NCBI GenBank assembly: GCA_033398695.1
Contig: JAWKAU010000250.1
Span: forward strand, 1-64,000
Direction: 5' to 3'
DNA from: Orobanche coerulescens
Taxonomy: Eukaryota > Streptophyta > Magnoliopsida > Lamiales > Orobanchaceae
DNA length: 64,000 bases
Shown: positions 60,766-64,000 of the stretch, piece by piece
How the letters are laid out: the number at the start of each line of letters is the position of its first letter
How positions within the stretch are numbered: the first letter of the stretch is position 1
Notes under the pieces: generated by a model
Seen by the model: the letters and a program-made list of their open reading frames with translations, nothing else
Databases searched by the model: none
Told to the model about the DNA's origin: nothing
Program-made: the position numbers and the translations under genes

Positions 60766-63700
60766 GGATCCACAGGTGATAGACTCTTGCAAACAACAAA
60801 ATCTCATCACGGGGAAATTTTGGATTCCGATTCTTAATCGATATTTGATCACATAAAGTTATAGGTCTTCGAATAAGGTTTCTAACGCTTCAAGAATCGT
60901 CCCAATCGGATAAGTAACGAAGGAGATATGGTCAAGCAGATTTACGGTAAAAGTGAGGCCACGACGACGCAATTAGAGGAGGCCCCCGATGAGCTTCTTT
61001 TTCCGGCACATGCCACCGTTTTGGTAATATCTCCTTCGTTATTTATCGGATTGGGTCGATTCTTGATGCTATGGGAGGCTAATTCAAAGGCCTACGACAT
61101 GGGGTGAGATCGATACGATAATCGTCAATTTTGTGGACACTTTCGGATGTTTTTTGCCGTTTCTCAATTTGTGTTCCTCCATTGTTTTGGCCATATCTCC
61201 TTCGTTATTCGTCCGATTGGGTCGAATCAAGCGGCGTTGGAAATATTATTCAAATTACTATAGATCTAAAAAATCAAAATAGAAATTTGACTCCCGGATT
61301 CATGGTGAGAGGCTCAAATAAAAGGAAGCGCACATTCTGGGATATATTCGGTGGATCCACAGGTGATAGACTCTTGCAAATAACAAAATCTCATCACGGG
61401 ACACGATAAATAAATATCCGTGCAATCCTGGACAAAAAAATTGAATTTTTATTTCGGAAATTTTTCAGGCGATTTTCCCTAGGGGTACCTCTAGGAGAAA
61501 TGATCGAAAGTTGGAAATTTTGGATTCCGATTCGTAATCGATATTTGATCGCATAAAGTTATAGGTCTTCGAATAAGGTTTCTAACGCTTTGAGAATCGT
61601 CCCAATCGGATAAGTAACGAAGGAGATATGGTCAAAACAGTTTCTGGTAAAAGTGAGGCCACGACGACGCAATTAGAGGAGGCCCCCGATGAGCTTCTTT
61701 TTCCGGCACATGCCACCGTTTCGGTAATATCTCCTTCGTTATTTATCGGATTGGGTCGATTCTTGTTTTGGCCATATCTCCTTCGTTATTCGTCCGATTG
61801 GGTCGAATCAAGCGGCGTTGGAAATATTATTAAAATTACTATAGATCTAAAAAATCAAAATCGAAATTTGACTCCCGGATTCATGGTGAGAGGCTCAAAT
61901 AAAAGGAAGGGCACATTCTGGGATATATTCGGTGGATCCACATGTGATAGACTCTTGCAAATAACAAAATCTCATCACGGGACACGATAAATAAATATCC
62001 GTGCAATCCTGGACAAAAAAATTGAATTTTTATTTCGGAAATTTTTCAGGCGATTTTCCCTAGGGGTACCTCTAGGAGAAATGATCGAAAGTTGGAAATT
62101 TTGGATTCCGATTCGTAATCGATATTTGATCGCATAAAGTAATAGGTCTTCGAATAAGGTTTCTAACGCTTCGAGAATCGTCCCAATCGGATAAGTAACG
62201 AAGGAGATATGGTCAAAGCGATTTACGGTAAAAGTGAGGCCACGGCAGCGCAATTAGAGGAGGCCCCCGATGAGCTTCTTTTTCCGGCACATGCCACCGT
62301 TTCGGTAATATCTCCTTCGTTATTTATCGGAATGGGTCGATTCTTGATGCTATGGGAGGCTAATTCAAAGGCCTACGACATGGGGTGAGATCGATACGAT
62401 AATCGTCAATTTTGTGGACACTTCCGGATGTTTTTTGCCGTTCCTCAATTGCTGTTCCTCCATTGTTTTGGCCATATCTCCTTCGTTATTCGTCCGATTG
62501 GGTCGAATCAAGCGGAGTTGGAAAGATTATTCAAAGTGCTATACATCTAAAAAATTAAAATCGAAATTTGACTCTCGGATTCATGGTGAGAGGCTCAAAT
62601 AAAAAGAAGGGCACATTCTGGGATATATTCGGTGGATCCACAGGTGATAGACTCTTGCAAATAACAAAATCTCATCACGGGACACTATAAATAAATATCC
62701 GTGCAATCCTGGACAAAAAAATTGAATTTTTATTTCGAAAATTTTTCAAGCGATTTTCCCTAGGGGTACCCCTAGGGGAAATGATCGAAAGTTGGAAATT
62801 TTGGATTCTGATTCGTAATCAATATTTGATCACATAAAGTTATAGGTCTTCGAATAAGGTTTCTAACGCTTTGAGAATCGTCCCAATCGGATAAGTAACG
62901 AAGGAGATATGGTCAAAACATTTTCTGGTAAAAGTGAGGCCACGACGACGCAATTAGAGGAGGCCCCGATGAGCTTCTTTGTCCGGCACATGCCACCGTT
63001 TCGGCAATATCTCCTTCGTTATTTATCAGATTGGGTCGATTCTTGCTGCGATGGGAGGCTAATTCAAAGGCCTACGACATGGGGCGAGATCGATACGATA
63101 ATCGTCAATTTTGTGGACACTTCCGGATGTTTTTTGCCGTTTCTCAATTGCTGTTCCTCCACTGTTTTGGCCATATCTCCTTCGTTATTCGTCCGATTGG
63201 GTCGAATCAAGCGGCGTTGGAAAGATTATTCAAAGTACTATAGATCTAAAAAATCAAAATCGAAATTTGACTCCCGGATTCATGGTGAGAGGCTCAAATA
63301 AAAGGAAGGGCACATTCTGGGATATATTCGGTGGATCCACAGGTGATAGACTCTTGCAAATAACAAAATATCATCACGGAACACTATAAATAAATATCCG
63401 TGCAATCCTGGACAAAAAAATTGAATTTTTATTTCGAAAATTTTTGTGCGATTTTCCTAGGGAAATGATCGAAAGTTGGAAATTTTGGATTCGATTAATG
63501 TCGATATTTGATCGCATAAAGTTATAGGTCTTCGAATAAGGTTTCTAACGCTTCGAGAATCGTCCCAATCGGATAAGTAACGAAGGATATTTGGTCAAAA
63601 CAGTTTCTGGTAAAAGTGAGGCCACGACGACGCAATTAGAGGAGGCCCCCGATGAGCTTCTTTTTCCGGCACATGCCACCATTTCGGCAATATCTCCTTC

Positions 63701-64000
63701 GTTATTTATCGGATTGAGTGATTCTTGATGCTATGGGAGGCTAATTCAAAGGCCTACGACATGGGTTTAGATCGATACGATAATCGTCAATTTTGTGGAC
63801 ACTTCCGGATGTTTTTTGCCGTTTCTCAATTCTTTGTTCCTCCATTGTTTTGGCCATATCTCCTTCGTTATTCGTCCGATTGGGTCGAATCAAGCGGCGT
63901 TGTAAAGATTATTCAAATTACTATAGATCTAAAAAATCAAAATCGAAATTTGATTCCCGGATTCATGGTGAGAGGCTCAAATAAAAGGAAGGGCACATTC
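60766..64000 (+). repeat. Sub-array E: return of the C pattern (J-D-g-alpha/r-s)
   Basis: Monomers: J 60766-61352, D 61353-61933, g 61934-62633, a fused alpha/r unit 62634-63332, then a partial s unit 63333-64000 cut by the window end. CTCCACTGTTTTGG (63159) and GGGTTTAGATCG (63765) are otherwise seen only at 55731 and 56342, so the last two units are close copies of 55206-56591. Confidence 0.83.
62634..63332 (+). repeat. Fused alpha/r monomer (699 bp)
   Basis: The proximal part is alpha-like (AAAACATTTTCTGG, TTTGTCCGGCAC, ATCAGATTGGG, CTGCGATGGGAGG). Directly after GATGGGAGG (63050-63058) it continues with CTAATTC and then r-like sequence (GGGGCGAGATCG, GGCGTTGG, AAATATCATCACGGAAC). The second copy of the 60-bp duplication and about one monomer are therefore missing. 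An exchange in the shared TGGGAGG block explains it. Confidence 0.8.

Larger units (their letters stand above)
1..64000 (+). repeat. Tandem satellite array, ~700-bp monomer family
   Basis: The whole window is head-to-tail copies of one monomer in one orientation. Phasing on the GGATCC-type site inside TATTCGGTGGATCCACAGG gives 89 landmarks from 802 to 63333. The 88 intervals fall into five size classes: 561-587 (14), 675-718 (59), 743-759 (8), 967-969 (3) and 1149-1151 bp (4). No interval contains unrelated sequence, so no transposon, gene or spacer interrupts the array. The size classes come from discrete internal duplications or deletions shared by many copies, and several multimeric higher-order patterns succeed one another along the window. 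This organisation is typical of heterochromatic satellites homogenised by unequal exchange. Family and species are not recognised; a plant nuclear genome is an inference. Confidence 0.98.

Noticed and set aside
1..64000. tRNA, rRNA, rDNA spacer or LTR retrotransposon origin
   Set aside because: I found no cloverleaf-like segment, rRNA-like conserved block, terminal TG...CA repeat with primer-binding site, or reverse-transcriptase motif in any frame. A family search of the monomer against repeat databases would settle remote origins.

Overview
The window is one uninterrupted satellite-DNA array. I see no gene, RNA gene, transposon or unique sequence in 64 kb. One repeat family, all in the same orientation, runs from base 1 to base 64000. 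I phased it on a site present once per monomer: GGATCC, or a one-base derivative of it, inside TATTCGGTGGATCCACAGG. There are 89 such landmarks and 88 complete intervals between them: 59 of 675-718 bp, 14 of 561-587 bp, 8 of 743-759 bp, 3 of 967-969 bp and 4 of 1149-1151 bp. The basic monomer is therefore about 700 bp, and the other lengths come from a few discrete internal deletions or duplications that are inherited by many copies. Such an array belongs to nuclear heterochromatin of a eukaryote. A plant is favoured because the recurrent small sequence defects sit on CG and CHG (CAG/CTG/CCG) sites, the contexts heavily methylated in plant repeats. I do not recognise the family and cannot name a species.

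Layout, with coordinates starting at each landmark. (A) 1-13121: a hexameric higher-order repeat (HOR) of about 5.1 kb, order S-L-S-M-S-L (S ~700, L ~1150, M ~715 bp), in two full copies (802-5907, 5908-11027) plus a shortened third. (A/B) 13122-14782: transition. (B) 14783-22258: two copies of a 3.74-kb pentamer starting with a 969-bp monomer. (B2) 20885-27738: five copies of a ~1.37-kb dimer, overlapping the end of the second pentamer. (C) 27739-56591: a complex HOR assembled from recurring monomer classes: J (113-bp deletion), D (119-bp deletion), g, alpha/beta (~60-bp duplication), r, s and t. About 10 kb of it (31742-41947) is repeated at 45785-56591 with an almost constant offset of 14.04 kb. 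(D) 56592-60765: a divergent 700-bp subfamily whose phasing BamHI site has become GGATCT. (E) 60766-64000: return to the C pattern, with one monomer fused by unequal crossing-over.

Inside the monomer, three things recur. The first is a perfect 20-bp palindrome, CCCTAGGGGTACCCCTAGGG, which also reads as two 9-bp direct repeats and often loses one of them. The second is a ~40-bp sub-repeat present twice forward and once inverted, able to form a long imperfect hairpin. The third is a TATAAATA box-like element upstream of both. A speculative reading is a satellite whose transcripts would fold and feed small-RNA silencing, but nothing here proves transcription. Many short open frames recur only because the repeat recurs, and none is annotated as coding.
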